Shown here: one piece after another, positions 25,629 to 33,839 of the stretch
Layout of the letters: each line of letters begins with the position of its first letter
How positions within the stretch are numbered: position 1 is the first letter of the stretch
Assembly (NCBI GenBank): GCA_016875875.1
Contig: VGOP01000007.1
Location: 1 to 64,000, forward strand
Source: Chloroflexota bacterium
GTDB taxonomy: Bacteria; Chloroflexota; Dehalococcoidia; GIF9; UBA5629
Direction of reading: 5' to 3'
DNA: 64,000 nucleotides
Made by a program: the position numbers and the translations under genes
The notes under the pieces: generated by a model
Told to the model about the DNA's origin: nothing
The model's input: only the letters and a program-made list of their open reading frames with translations
Database searches by the model: none

Positions 25629-26675
25629 TTGTTAAGAAGACTATTTAAGGATTTCCAGGGTGATGTGTTGGCAATTCCGGGCAGACTTATAGCCCTTATC
25701 TTTTTCCTGCTCTTGTTTATTATCCCTCTAATTACGAACGAGCCTTTTGTCCTGCGTACCTTTATCTTTGCCAATGTGTTCGTTATTTTTGCCGTGAGCT
25801 GGGACTTTATATCCGGATATACTGGCCAAGTGAACTTCGGTCATGCCTTGTTCTTCGGTGTTGCCGCCTACACGACAGCGCTGCTGAACAGGGAACTTGG
25901 CTATCTTGGCTTACAGCCGTGGGCAACGATACCGATTGCGGCTCTTGTCGCCGTAGGAGCGGGAGTGCTCATGTGCCTACCTGCGTTAAGATTGAGAGGG
26001 CCTTATCTATCGCTGGTGACTTTAGCCTTTCCTCTCATCTTACTTGGGGTCATCAAGGCTTTTCCTGATTTTACCGGCGGCGAACATGGTATTTCTGGCT
26101 TACCAGGCATTGCTGATACTAAAACGGGTGAATACTACATATCTTTGCTGGTTATGATTGTTTCGGTGTTCATAATGTGGAAGCTTACCGATGCCAGAAG
26201 TGGCCTTGTCAGGACTGGGATTATTCTTCATGCTATACGTGAGGATGAGATTGCGGCTCGAGCCACTGGAATCAACACCATAAGATACAAAATGCTGGCT
26301 TTTGCCGTAGGCGGCTTTTTTGCCGGAATTGCTGGTGGCTTATTTGCTCACTTTATGAGAATCGCCGGGCCATCAAGTCTGGACATGATGTTGTCCTTTC
26401 AGGCGATAATATGGACGGTTTTTGGCGGCATTGTCAGTATCTATGGAGCGGTGGTTGGGGTTTACCTTCTCTATCCTCTGATGGAATTATTGAGGGTTAT
26501 TCCTGAACTGCGTTATCTGATTTTCGCATTTTTAGTGATAGTGATTCTGCTTTTCATGCCTGAGGGGATTGGAGTTTGGATAAGAGACAAAATTGAGCGG
26601 GAATGCCCGCGTTGCAAATTATCTAATGTGGCTTTGCGACATACCTGCAGGGCATGTGGCGCCTCCCTGTACTAA
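25629..26675 (+). CDS. livM: Branched-chain-type ABC transporter permease (LivM family) with C-terminal zinc ribbon
   Basis: The 348-residue membrane protein has SGYTGQVNFGHALFFGVAAY and the permease loop IREDEIAARATGINTIRYK typical of LivM, with about nine hydrophobic segments. After the last helix the chain continues into a soluble tail with CPRC and CRAC pairs (residues about 326-344), which looks like a small zinc ribbon and is not usual in LivM. The start is TTG directly after the livH stop, with GAGGAGA upstream. A convergent gene on the other strand ends 77 bases downstream. Confidence 0.88.
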   Translation: MLRRLFKDFQGDVLAIPGRLIALIFFLLLFIIPLITNEPFVLRTFIFANVFVIFAVSWDFISGYTGQVNFGHALFFGVAAYTTALLNRELGYLGLQPWATIPIAALVAVGAGVLMCLPALRLRGPYLSLVTLAFPLILLGVIKAFPDFTGGEHGISGLPGIADTKTGEYYISLLVMIVSVFIMWKLTDARSGLVRTGIILHAIREDEIAARATGINTIRYKMLAFAVGGFFAGIAGGLFAHFMRIAGPSSLDMMLSFQAIIWTVFGGIVSIYGAVVGVYLLYPLMELLRVIPELRYLIFAFLVIVILLFMPEGIGVWIRDKIERECPRCKLSNVALRHTCRACGASLY

Positions 26676-26752
26676 GAAAAGTTTGGTTTTAGGGACCATT
26701 TTAGGAACCTAGGAAAGTCATATAAGTTCTTTAGGCTTAGGGAAGTCAGGTC

Positions 26753-27502
26753 TTACAAGCCTAGGTATGTCTTTCTAATAGTTTCGTCTTTGAGCAAGTC
26801 TTTGGCTGTTCCCTGGGCGATTATATGTCCCCGTGACATGACGTAGTTTCTTCCTGACAGGTCAAAGGCGAAGCTGATATCTTGCTCAGCCAAGAGTATG
26901 GTAACGCCCAGCTCGTGATAAATTTCCTCTATGCGTTTAAACAGGTCTTCCTTGAGCCTTGGTGCTAGTCCGCTTGAGGGCTCATCGACCAGCATAAACT
27001 TTGGTCTGCGCATTAGTGCTCTACCGATAGCCAGCATTTGGCGTTCCCCACCGGATAATGTGCCTGATACTTGATTTGCCCGCTCCTTTAATCTAGGAAA
27101 CAATTCATAGACCTTGTTGAGACTATCGTTGATTACCTTCTTATCCTTAACCAGATAAGCCCCGGCGAGCAAATTGTCGTGGACCGTCATTTCAACAAAG
27201 GGCCTGCCTCGCTCGGGACAAAGTAGCAGACCTCTCTTGGCTATTTCAGAGGCGGAGAGCTTTTCAATGCTCTCGCCTTCGAACTCTATGCTTCCTTTAA
27301 AGGTTATGTCTGCCTGTCTCGTTCCCTTCAATACCTCCTTCTCCCAGTTTATCAATCCTGCTATAGACCGGAGTAGGGTGCTCTTCCCTGCACCGTTGGG
27401 ACCAACGAGACCTACCAATTCGCCTTTTTCAACCTTAAGGCTGGCGTCATCCAGCACCATAGCTGTGTCATAACAGACGGTTATGTTTTTAGCTTCCAGC
27501 AA
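26753..27502 (-). CDS. livF: ABC transporter ATP-binding protein (LivF family)
   Basis: The 249-residue ATPase has Walker A GLVGPNGAGKSTLL, signature LSGGERQMLAIGRALM and Walker B FMLVDEPSSGLAP, with an H-loop-like position in the AEQDISFAF segment, as in LivF. The start is placed at TTG 27500-27502, which has AGGAGG six bases upstream. A longer in-frame start would put about 33 extra residues inside livG. It overlaps the end of livG by 14 bases. Together with livG it should power the permeases encoded convergently on the other strand. Confidence 0.88.
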   Translation of the reverse strand: MLEAKNITVCYDTAMVLDDASLKVEKGELVGLVGPNGAGKSTLLRSIAGLINWEKEVLKGTRQADITFKGSIEFEGESIEKLSASEIAKRGLLLCPERGRPFVEMTVHDNLLAGAYLVKDKKVINDSLNKVYELFPRLKERANQVSGTLSGGERQMLAIGRALMRRPKFMLVDEPSSGLAPRLKEDLFKRIEEIYHELGVTILLAEQDISFAFDLSGRNYVMSRGHIIAQGTAKDLLKDETIRKTYLGL

Positions 27503-28265
27503 TGAGCACCTCCTTGCCTGTGTAGGCTTCAATAACCTGCTTATTTTTGGATATTTCTTCAGGTGTACCTTGGGTGATGATTTCGCCAAAGTTAAGTACA
27601 ATCACCCGGTTCACTATCTTCATCAGTTCACTGAGCTTGTGTTCTATAATAAGCATAGCTGGCCCTTCGCTGTGGAGTCTGCCAAATCTTCCGCCCTTGT
27701 GCAATCTTTTCATTGATTTTGCCACAAGCTCTGTTTCTGCAGGATTCAGTCCGCCGAAAGGCTCATCGAGGATAAGCATCTCCGGTTCGGTGGCAATTGC
27801 CCTGGCGACTTCCAGCCGTTTTAAGTCACCGTGCGACAGAATGGAAGCCTGTTCCAGAGCCATGTCGGCGATACCGACGAATTCTAGGGCATCTCTTGCC
27901 TTTACTTCGGCTCTTTTGACCCATTCGCCACGTTTGGTTATCCTTGGGCAGAGACAACCTACCATAACATTGGCGATAATGGGCAAATGGCGGAAGGGCT
28001 TTACTACCTGGAAAGTTCCTACCATACCCTTTTGGACTATCTCCCAGGGGCGGCATTTTGTTATATCTTTGCCATTAAATATGACTCTTCCTGAGTCAGG
28101 CTTCAATATGCCGAGCATACAACGTATGAGTGTAGTCTTCCCGGAACCGTTTGGCCCAATCAGGCCGACGATCTCATCCCTTTCTATCTTGAAGCTCACA
28201 TTATTAACAGCAGTCAGCCCGCCAAAGGTCTTGGTTAAGCCTTCAACTTCCAAGAACGATGCCAT
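27489..28265 (-). CDS. livG: ABC transporter ATP-binding protein (LivG family)
   Basis: This 258-residue ATPase has Walker A GLIGPNGSGKTTLIRCM, a signature region LSHGDLKRLEVARAIATEP and Walker B MLILDEPFGGLNP. The PAETE and KLSELMKIVNRVIVLNFGEII segments are typical of LivG. The LSHGD variant replaces the canonical LSGGQ, as is common in this subfamily. It lies four bases after the stop of an acyl-CoA ligase gene, so uptake and CoA activation are probably co-expressed. The livFG pair is transcribed opposite to livHM. Confidence 0.9.
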   Translation of the reverse strand: MASFLEVEGLTKTFGGLTAVNNVSFKIERDEIVGLIGPNGSGKTTLIRCMLGILKPDSGRVIFNGKDITKCRPWEIVQKGMVGTFQVVKPFRHLPIIANVMVGCLCPRITKRGEWVKRAEVKARDALEFVGIADMALEQASILSHGDLKRLEVARAIATEPEMLILDEPFGGLNPAETELVAKSMKRLHKGGRFGRLHSEGPAMLIIEHKLSELMKIVNRVIVLNFGEIITQGTPEEISKNKQVIEAYTGKEVLIAGS

Positions 28266-28269
28266 TTTA

Positions 28270-29979
28270 CTACTCCTCTCTTAGCTCTCGGCGAGATACT
28301 TTGCCTACGTCTGTCTTAGGCACCTCGCCTCTGAATTCTACGATTGTTGGGCATTTGTATGCAGCCAACCTTTCAGCGCAATATTTCATGATGTCCAATT
28401 CGGACAATTTGCCCCTTGCCTCTGTCTCAAGTACGACTACTGCTTTGACTTTCTCTCCAACCTCAGGGTCGGGGACTCCAATTACACCTGCTTCTTTAAT
28501 TTGCGGATGAGCGGCCAGGACTTCCTCTACCTCCCTGGCAAATACAACCTGCCCCTTGTGCTTGATCATATCACGTTTTCTGTCGTAGAAGAAGAAATAG
28601 CCGTCTTCATCCATTCTGCATAAGTCGCCGGTTCGAAGCCAAATTTCGCCGTCGATATCTGCGAATGTTTCCTTAGTTGCCTCTGACTTATCCCAGTATC
28701 CTACCGCTACTTGTGGACCTTTGACTAAAAGCTCGCCTATCTCGCCAACGGGAAGAAATTTTGTACTATCAGGATCGGCTATTCCAGCTACGGTGTTAGG
28801 TAGGGGTACACCGAAAGAGCCGACTTTTGTCTTCCTGTATGGGTTGATCATTCCCACAGAGGTTGTTTCAGTCATCCCCCAACCCTCGTGGATTTTAGCG
28901 CCTGTCCGTTTTTCCCAGCCTTTAGCCGTGTCCTCAAGAAGGATGTCGGCGCCGGAGACAAGAACTTTGATGCGTTTCCAATCGACTCTGTCGGTGCGGT
29001 GATAATCCCTAAGGTATTCATACAAAGACGCAACGCTGAAAAAAATAGTTGCCTTGAAACCTTCCGTAGCATTCAACAGGTCGTCAAGGTCAATGGTGGT
29101 GAATATTACCAAAGTATAGCCCTGAGACAATCCACCCAGCATGACTACTGCTTGACCATAGATATGATAGAAGGGCAAATAGGCCAATAGGGTCTCCTTG
29201 CCCTCCTGGACAATATCACCCCAGAATTTGTCGCCAAGACGTTGGGAAGAGATGTTATAGTGGGTTATCATGACACCTTTGGGCAGCCCTGTCGTTCCTC
29301 CCGTGTAGGGCAGGGTTACTAAATCCTCTCTAATGTTGAATTTAATTTTCGGTGGATTAGGTGGATAGTTTTTAATCAAGTCCTTGAATTGATAAAATCC
29401 CTCTCTTTCGTATATTTCAGCGGGTGGCGCTGCCATCTTTTGATACACAGCCCGGAGTACGCTGCTGCCCATGAACCTTTTCAGCCACGGCAAATAATCG
29501 GTGATGTTGACCAAGATGACCTTATCTAGCTTGACTCCTGCCCGTTCAACATTATCGTAAAGATTATCCTGACAGATAATCATTCTGGCGCCACTGTCTT
29601 CAATTTGATGTTTGATCTCAGGACTGACATAAAAAGGGCTGATAGCAGTCAGGACAGCTCCAGCTTTTAGGGCTCCGAAATAGGCTATGACGAACTGGGG
29701 TGAGTTCAGTAGTAGTAAAGCAATGCGGTCTCCTTTTTTGACTCCTAAATCATGTAGGGCTGTAGCAAATCTATCGGTGTGGTCTCTCAACTCGCGGTAG
29801 CTTATCTTCCTGCCGTAGAATATCAGGGCAGTTTTGTCTTTCCATTTGTCTGTGGCTTCGTCAAAGGTGTCGACCGCGGACTGTTCTGGAATTTCGATAT
29901 CCTGTGGTACCTCTTTGAGATAAAACTTTAGCCATGGTCTTGATTCGTATATAGCCTTGTTTGTATCGACCGCCATCAT
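28270..29979 (-). CDS. AMP-forming acyl-CoA ligase, copy 1 of a tandem pair
   Basis: The 569-residue ANL adenylating enzyme shows LPYTGGTTGLPKGVMITHYN, GWGMTETTSVGMINPY, WLRTGDLCRMDEDGYFFFYD and the C-terminal catalytic Lys in PKTDVGKVSRRELR. It activates a carboxylic acid to its CoA ester. The protein is nearly the same, residue for residue over long stretches, as the one encoded at 30229-31944, and even the upstream DNA is duplicated. It is directly followed by livG. AGGAGGTG precedes the two possible ATG starts. Substrate unknown; a fatty, branched or aromatic acid imported by the Liv system is plausible. Confidence 0.9.
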   Translation of the reverse strand: MMAVDTNKAIYESRPWLKFYLKEVPQDIEIPEQSAVDTFDEATDKWKDKTALIFYGRKISYRELRDHTDRFATALHDLGVKKGDRIALLLLNSPQFVIAYFGALKAGAVLTAISPFYVSPEIKHQIEDSGARMIICQDNLYDNVERAGVKLDKVILVNITDYLPWLKRFMGSSVLRAVYQKMAAPPAEIYEREGFYQFKDLIKNYPPNPPKIKFNIREDLVTLPYTGGTTGLPKGVMITHYNISSQRLGDKFWGDIVQEGKETLLAYLPFYHIYGQAVVMLGGLSQGYTLVIFTTIDLDDLLNATEGFKATIFFSVASLYEYLRDYHRTDRVDWKRIKVLVSGADILLEDTAKGWEKRTGAKIHEGWGMTETTSVGMINPYRKTKVGSFGVPLPNTVAGIADPDSTKFLPVGEIGELLVKGPQVAVGYWDKSEATKETFADIDGEIWLRTGDLCRMDEDGYFFFYDRKRDMIKHKGQVVFAREVEEVLAAHPQIKEAGVIGVPDPEVGEKVKAVVVLETEARGKLSELDIMKYCAERLAAYKCPTIVEFRGEVPKTDVGKVSRRELREE

Positions 29980-30001
29980 GTCACCTCCTCATTTACTATG
30001 A

Positions 30002-30100
30002 GCAAAGTATAGCATAGCATTTGTGTTTTGCCAACATGGAGCAGGTGTCTTTGTGTTATTTAATTGGGAGAGAAACCTACCCACGATTGATTTTTTGGCT
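30002..30100. repeat. Direct repeat, copy 1: duplicated upstream region of the acyl-CoA ligase
   Basis: This stretch begins GCAAAGTATAGCATAGCATT and recurs with few changes at 31968-32064, about 1.97 kb away. It carries the promoter of each ligase copy. Its presence at both places shows that the duplication unit was gene plus promoter. The rest of the gap to 30228 shows no gene. Confidence 0.85.
30006..30034 (-). promoter_or_regulatory. sigma-70-type promoter of ligase copy 1
   Basis: On the minus strand TTGGCA (30029-30034) and TATACT (30006-30011) are 17 bases apart, with TGC just before the -10 (extended -10). The start codon lies about 30 bases downstream. The same promoter is conserved in copy 2, where sequence around it has changed, which supports function. 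Confidence 0.75.
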
Positions 30101-30228
30101 CTCTGAAAGTTTCTCCTGATACTTGCATCATAGCACAAAATTCCCCGTTTGAGAAGATTATATTGCCTCTTCTTTTATCCAGCTAATGCACTCGAAGTGC
30201 CTGTTGCAGGCAGCTCACCGAAGCTATT

Positions 30229-31944
30229 TTATAATTCGTCCTCTCTCAGTTCCCGGCGAGATACTTTTCCAACATCTGTTTTAGGCACTTCACCCCTGAA
30301 CTCTATAACTCTGGGGCATTTGTAGTGAGCCATATTTTCCGCACAATACTTCATAATTTCATCTTCTGAGACTTTGCCTCTTGCTTCTGTCTCAAGAACA
30401 ACGATTGCTTTGACTTTCTCTCCAACCTCCGGGTCAGGGACTCCGATGACCCCGGCCTCTTTAACTTTTGGATGAGCGGCCAGGACCTCCTCTACCTCCC
30501 TGGCAAACACAGCCAGACCCTTGTATTTAATCATGTCACGTTTTCTATCGTAGAAAAAGAAATAGCCGTCTTTATCCATTCTGGCTAAGTCGCCGGTTCG
30601 AAGCCAGGTTTCACCGTCGATAGGCGCGAACATTTTTTTCGTCTCTTCCGGCTTATGCCAGTATCCTTTGGCTATTTGTGGCCCTTTGATTGCCAGCTCG
30701 CCTATCTCGCCAACGGGAAGAAATTTGGTACTTTCAGGATCGAGAATTCCAGCTACAGTGTTAGGTAGAGGTACACCAAAAGAGCCGACCTTTGTTTTCC
30801 CGTATGGGTTGATCATTCCCACAGAGCTTGTCTCAGTCATTCCCCAACCTTCGTGGATTTTAGTATTTGTCCGTTTCTCCCAACCTGCCGCGGTATCCTC
30901 AAGAAGGGAGTCAGCACCGGAGACGAGGACTTTGATGCGCTTCCAATTGACTCTGTCGGTGCGGTGATAATCTCTGAGGTATTCATACAAAGACGGAACG
31001 CTGTAGAAAATGGTTGCCTTATTGCTTTCGATTGCGTTTAACATGTCATCGAGGTCGGGGGTAGTAAATATCACTAGGGTGTACCCCATAGACAATCCTC
31101 CCAGCATACTCACCGCCTGACCGTATATGTGGTAGAAGGGCAAATAGGCTAATATGGTCTCCTTGCCCTCCTGGACAATATCACCCCAGAACTTTTCGCC
31201 TAGGTATCGGGCAGCGGTGAGATTGTAATGAGTTATCATGGCCCCTTTGGGCAGCCCCGTTGTTCCTCCCGTGTAGGGGAGTGTTACTAAGTCCTCCCTA
31301 ATGTTGAATTTAATTTTCGGTGGATTGGGCGGGTAGTTCTTAATCAAGTCCTTGAATTGATAGAATCCCTCTCTTTCGTAGATTTCAGCAGGTGGCGCTG
31401 CCATCTTTTGGTACACAGCCCGGAGCACACTGCTGCCCAAGAATTTTTTCATTCCCGGCAGGTATTCGACGATGCTGGTCAAGATAACCTTATCTAGCTT
31501 GACTCCTGCCCGTTCAACATTATCGTAAAGGATATCCTGACAGACGATGATCTTGGCGCCACTGTCTTCAATTTGATGTTTGATCTCAGGACTGACATAA
31601 ACAGGACTGATTGCAGTTAAGGTAGCCCCGACTTTAAGGGCTCCGAAATAGGCTATGATGAACTGAGGCGAGTTCAGTAAAAGCAAAGCGACCCGGTCTC
31701 CTTTTTTGACTCCTAAGTCATACAGGGCTGTAGCAAATCTATCGGCGTGGTCTCTTAACTCGCGGTAGCTTATCTTCCTGCCGTAGAATATTATGGCAGT
31801 TCTGTCTCTCCATTTATCCGTAGATTCGTCAAAGGTTTCGACCACGGACTTTTCTGGAATTTTGACATCCGGCGGCACCTCTTTGAGATAAAACTTTAGC
31901 CACGGTCTTGATTCATATTTTGCTTTGTTTGTGTCGGCTTTCAA
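30229..31944 (-). CDS. AMP-forming acyl-CoA ligase, copy 2 of a tandem pair
   Basis: The 571-residue paralogue of the 28270-29979 enzyme has the same motifs (PYTGGTTGLPKGAMITHYNL, GWGMTETSSVGMINPY, TGDLARMDKDGYFFFYDRKR, PKTDVGKVSRREL). The start is placed at TTG 31942-31944, five bases after GGAGG. It aligns with the start of the other copy (DTNKAKYESRPWLKFYLKEV in both, one change). Differences are scattered, which fits duplication followed by drift; substrate specificity may have split. Both copies have their own promoter. Confidence 0.9.
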   Translation of the reverse strand: MKADTNKAKYESRPWLKFYLKEVPPDVKIPEKSVVETFDESTDKWRDRTAIIFYGRKISYRELRDHADRFATALYDLGVKKGDRVALLLLNSPQFIIAYFGALKVGATLTAISPVYVSPEIKHQIEDSGAKIIVCQDILYDNVERAGVKLDKVILTSIVEYLPGMKKFLGSSVLRAVYQKMAAPPAEIYEREGFYQFKDLIKNYPPNPPKIKFNIREDLVTLPYTGGTTGLPKGAMITHYNLTAARYLGEKFWGDIVQEGKETILAYLPFYHIYGQAVSMLGGLSMGYTLVIFTTPDLDDMLNAIESNKATIFYSVPSLYEYLRDYHRTDRVNWKRIKVLVSGADSLLEDTAAGWEKRTNTKIHEGWGMTETSSVGMINPYGKTKVGSFGVPLPNTVAGILDPESTKFLPVGEIGELAIKGPQIAKGYWHKPEETKKMFAPIDGETWLRTGDLARMDKDGYFFFYDRKRDMIKYKGLAVFAREVEEVLAAHPKVKEAGVIGVPDPEVGEKVKAIVVLETEARGKVSEDEIMKYCAENMAHYKCPRVIEFRGEVPKTDVGKVSRRELREDEL

Positions 31945-31967
31945 TGTATCCTCCTCTTTTGCTAAAC

Positions 31968-32064
31968 GCAAAGTATAGCATAGCATTTGTGTTTTGCCAA
32001 TATGGGGCAGGTGTCTTTGTGTTATTTAATTGGGGAAGAAACGTGCCACGATTGATTTTTGGCT
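31968..32064. repeat. Direct repeat, copy 2: duplicated upstream region of the acyl-CoA ligase
   Basis: Counterpart of 30002-30100. It ends exactly at the stop codon of the enoyl-CoA hydratase gene (32065), so this copy probably represents the original context behind that gene. Confidence 0.85.
31972..32000 (-). promoter_or_regulatory. sigma-70-type promoter of ligase copy 2
   Basis: TTGGCA (31995-32000) and TATACT (31972-31977) on the minus strand have a 17-base spacer and extended -10, identical to copy 1. It lies 28 bases upstream of the TTG start. Confidence 0.75.
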
Positions 32065-32868
32065 TTACCTGTTCTTCCAATGAGGCTCTCTCCTCTCGGC
32101 AAAGGCTCGAGAACCTTCTAGCCGATCCTCGGTAGTAAACAGCTGCTGGAGCAGCAGGTTCTCATAGGCCAGTCCTTCTCTTAGGGGTGTACCGATACCT
32201 CGGGTGATGGCTTCTTTACAGGCGTGAACTGCGAGCTGGGAATGTTGGCAGATAGTTTCAGCCAGTTTAGTTGCTTCAAACATGAGTTGCTCGGCTGATA
32301 CTACCTTGTTAACCAGTCCTATGCGGTAAGCCTCCTGGGCACTGATTCTTTCCCCAGTGAGAATCAACTCCAGTGCTCTACCTAAGCCAATCACCCGGGG
32401 TAACCTCTGGCAGCCGCCATCTCCTGGCATCATGCACCAACGTACTTCTTGGTGCCCGAACTCAGCGTGGTCTGCAGCGATTCTGATGTCACAGGCAAGT
32501 GCGATTTCATTGCCGCCGGCAATGCAATAACCGTTGATGGCAGCGATGATTGGCTTCCAAATTTCCATGCCCCTGGTGATGCCGCCGAATCCTGGCCCAT
32601 TCCAAGCAAGCTCTCTTGATTCCTCTATAGTTTTCCAGGGAATATGGATAGGCTCCTTCAGCATCTCTTTCAGGTCCCAACCAGCGCAAAATGCTTTGTT
32701 CCCAGCACCGGTTAGTATGGCGACATAGAGCTCAAAGTCTTTTTTGAAATCCTGCCATATCTCATTCATTGCCATCCAGGTCTCGGAATTGATACAATTC
32801 ATTGCTTTTGGACGATTGATGGTGATATAGGCGATATGTCCCTTCTTCTCATATAGAACGGTTGACAT
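32065..32868 (-). CDS. Enoyl-CoA hydratase/isomerase (crotonase family)
   Basis: The 267-residue crotonase-fold protein has the oxyanion-hole segments AFCAGWDLKEM and [20 protein letters not shown]. The substrate-pocket block is QEVRWCMMPGDGGCQRLPR. The second oxyanion Gly and the usual Glu position in the QEV region are present. It probably hydrates an enoyl-CoA (S-type product), giving an alternative to the MaoC pair encoded on the other strand. The gene leads the minus-strand block with the two ligases and livGF. GGAGG lies upstream of the ATG. Confidence 0.88.
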   Translation of the reverse strand: MSTVLYEKKGHIAYITINRPKAMNCINSETWMAMNEIWQDFKKDFELYVAILTGAGNKAFCAGWDLKEMLKEPIHIPWKTIEESRELAWNGPGFGGITRGMEIWKPIIAAINGYCIAGGNEIALACDIRIAADHAEFGHQEVRWCMMPGDGGCQRLPRVIGLGRALELILTGERISAQEAYRIGLVNKVVSAEQLMFEATKLAETICQHSQLAVHACKEAITRGIGTPLREGLAYENLLLQQLFTTEDRLEGSRAFAERREPHWKNR

Positions 32869-32952
32869 GTAAAAGCCTCCTTTACTTGGTTTTATCTTAA
32901 AATTATACGATATTAGGGGCTGTCTGGCATATGAAACTGTTCAGATAAGTAG

Positions 32953-32981
32953 GTGACACTCTGCTTCTTTCACAGTATAAT
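32953..32981 (+). promoter_or_regulatory. sigma-70-type promoter of the small lipoprotein gene
   Basis: GTGACA (32953-32958) and TATAAT (32976-32981) are 17 bases apart. The gene with its AAGGAGG site starts about 40 bases downstream. Confidence 0.6.
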
Positions 32982-33022
32982 CAGGTAGATTGTTTAAATA
33001 GTAACCCTATAAGGAGGTTCGA

Positions 33023-33526
33023 ATGAGTAAAAATAAAAAAATTTGGTTTCTACTTCCAGGGCTTATTGGCTTGTTGCTTAGTTCCCTCGTTGCTTGTGGT
33101 AATCTTGGTTATACCACATACACAAATGAGCAGTTTGGGTATACCATCAGTTGTCCATACACATGGTATGGCGAGGTGTCTACAGACGGGACAAAATGCC
33201 TCATATCAGATCCGGGCCGTGGAGCTTCAGTTATGATAGATGTAGCAAAAGCTATGCCGCCCAAGGTTGCTGCCAACTTCTTGATTATGTCAATATCGGA
33301 AGGAACACTGGGGAAGGAAGTGACCATGATAGAAGATAAGCCGATGCAAGGCTCTTGGGATTGGTATCTTTCCTATGATTACGAGATGACCTCTGGCATC
33401 TTCCATGGTGAGGCCTATTTTAAGCAGACGGAGGAACATATTTATAAGTTAGACACGGCAGCGCTTAAAGAAGGGTATTCCCGCTATCCTTTCTCCACAA
33501 TAATCTCATCCTTTAAGTTGCAATAA
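33023..33526 (+). CDS. Small lipoprotein with PsbP-like domain
   Basis: The 167-residue protein has a signal peptide ending SSLVACGNLG, with Cys25 as the probable lipidation site. Residues about 31-167 hold a domain that begins TTYTNEQFGYTISCPYTWYG and ends PFSTIISSFKLQ. The opening and closing patterns match the domain of the lipoprotein at 24057 and the extension of the binding protein at 22205 (YTN..FG.S..YP..W), so all three are related. The function is unknown. It is monocistronic, with its own promoter and a hairpin downstream. Confidence 0.75.
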   Translation: MSKNKKIWFLLPGLIGLLLSSLVACGNLGYTTYTNEQFGYTISCPYTWYGEVSTDGTKCLISDPGRGASVMIDVAKAMPPKVAANFLIMSISEGTLGKEVTMIEDKPMQGSWDWYLSYDYEMTSGIFHGEAYFKQTEEHIYKLDTAALKEGYSRYPFSTIISSFKLQ

Positions 33527-33560
33527 CGAAGTGAGTTAGCCTCCTCTATCACTCAGTTGG

Positions 33561-33598
33561 CTATTGTTGCAACCAGAGTATGCCTCTGAAGACAATAG
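33561..33598 (+). terminator. Possible terminator after the small lipoprotein gene
   Basis: CTATTGT (33561-33567) pairs with ACAATAG (33592-33598). Inside it CAGAG pairs with CTCTG, giving a bulged hairpin followed by a short TGTTTT run. It lies 35 bases after the stop. The bulge and short T tract keep confidence low. Confidence 0.4.
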
Positions 33599-33670
33599 CT
33601 CTGTTTTCAAAGCGTTAGCCGGATTCCTAAACTGCCTGGTGCCCAAATATTAATATTGGACAAGTAGGTA

Positions 33671-33744
33671 TCGGGGTGGCCGGATTTGAACCGGCGACCA
33701 CCTGAACCCCATTCAGGTGCGCTACCAGGCTGCGCTACACCCCG
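33671..33744 (-). tRNA. tRNA-Pro (GGG)
   Basis: The minus-strand cloverleaf has acceptor CGGGGTG/CACCCCG with discriminator A. The anticodon arm CCTGA-ATGGGGT-TCAGG gives anticodon GGG, and the T arm contains GGTTCAAATCC. The 5' CGG start is typical of bacterial tRNA-Pro. No CCA is encoded. Confidence 0.95.
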
Positions 33745-33839
33745 TGGTTTTGCTTCAGGCAATATGTTATCATAAGTAGCCAATTGAGACAATGTAAATT
33801 GCGCTCAAGTTATATTTAAGCAAGAAAGGAACTTCGACC

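Noticed and set aside
27503-27601. Longer N terminus for LivF
   Set aside because: It would lie entirely inside livG, and the extra residues precede the normal family start; a TTG with AGGAGG fits better.
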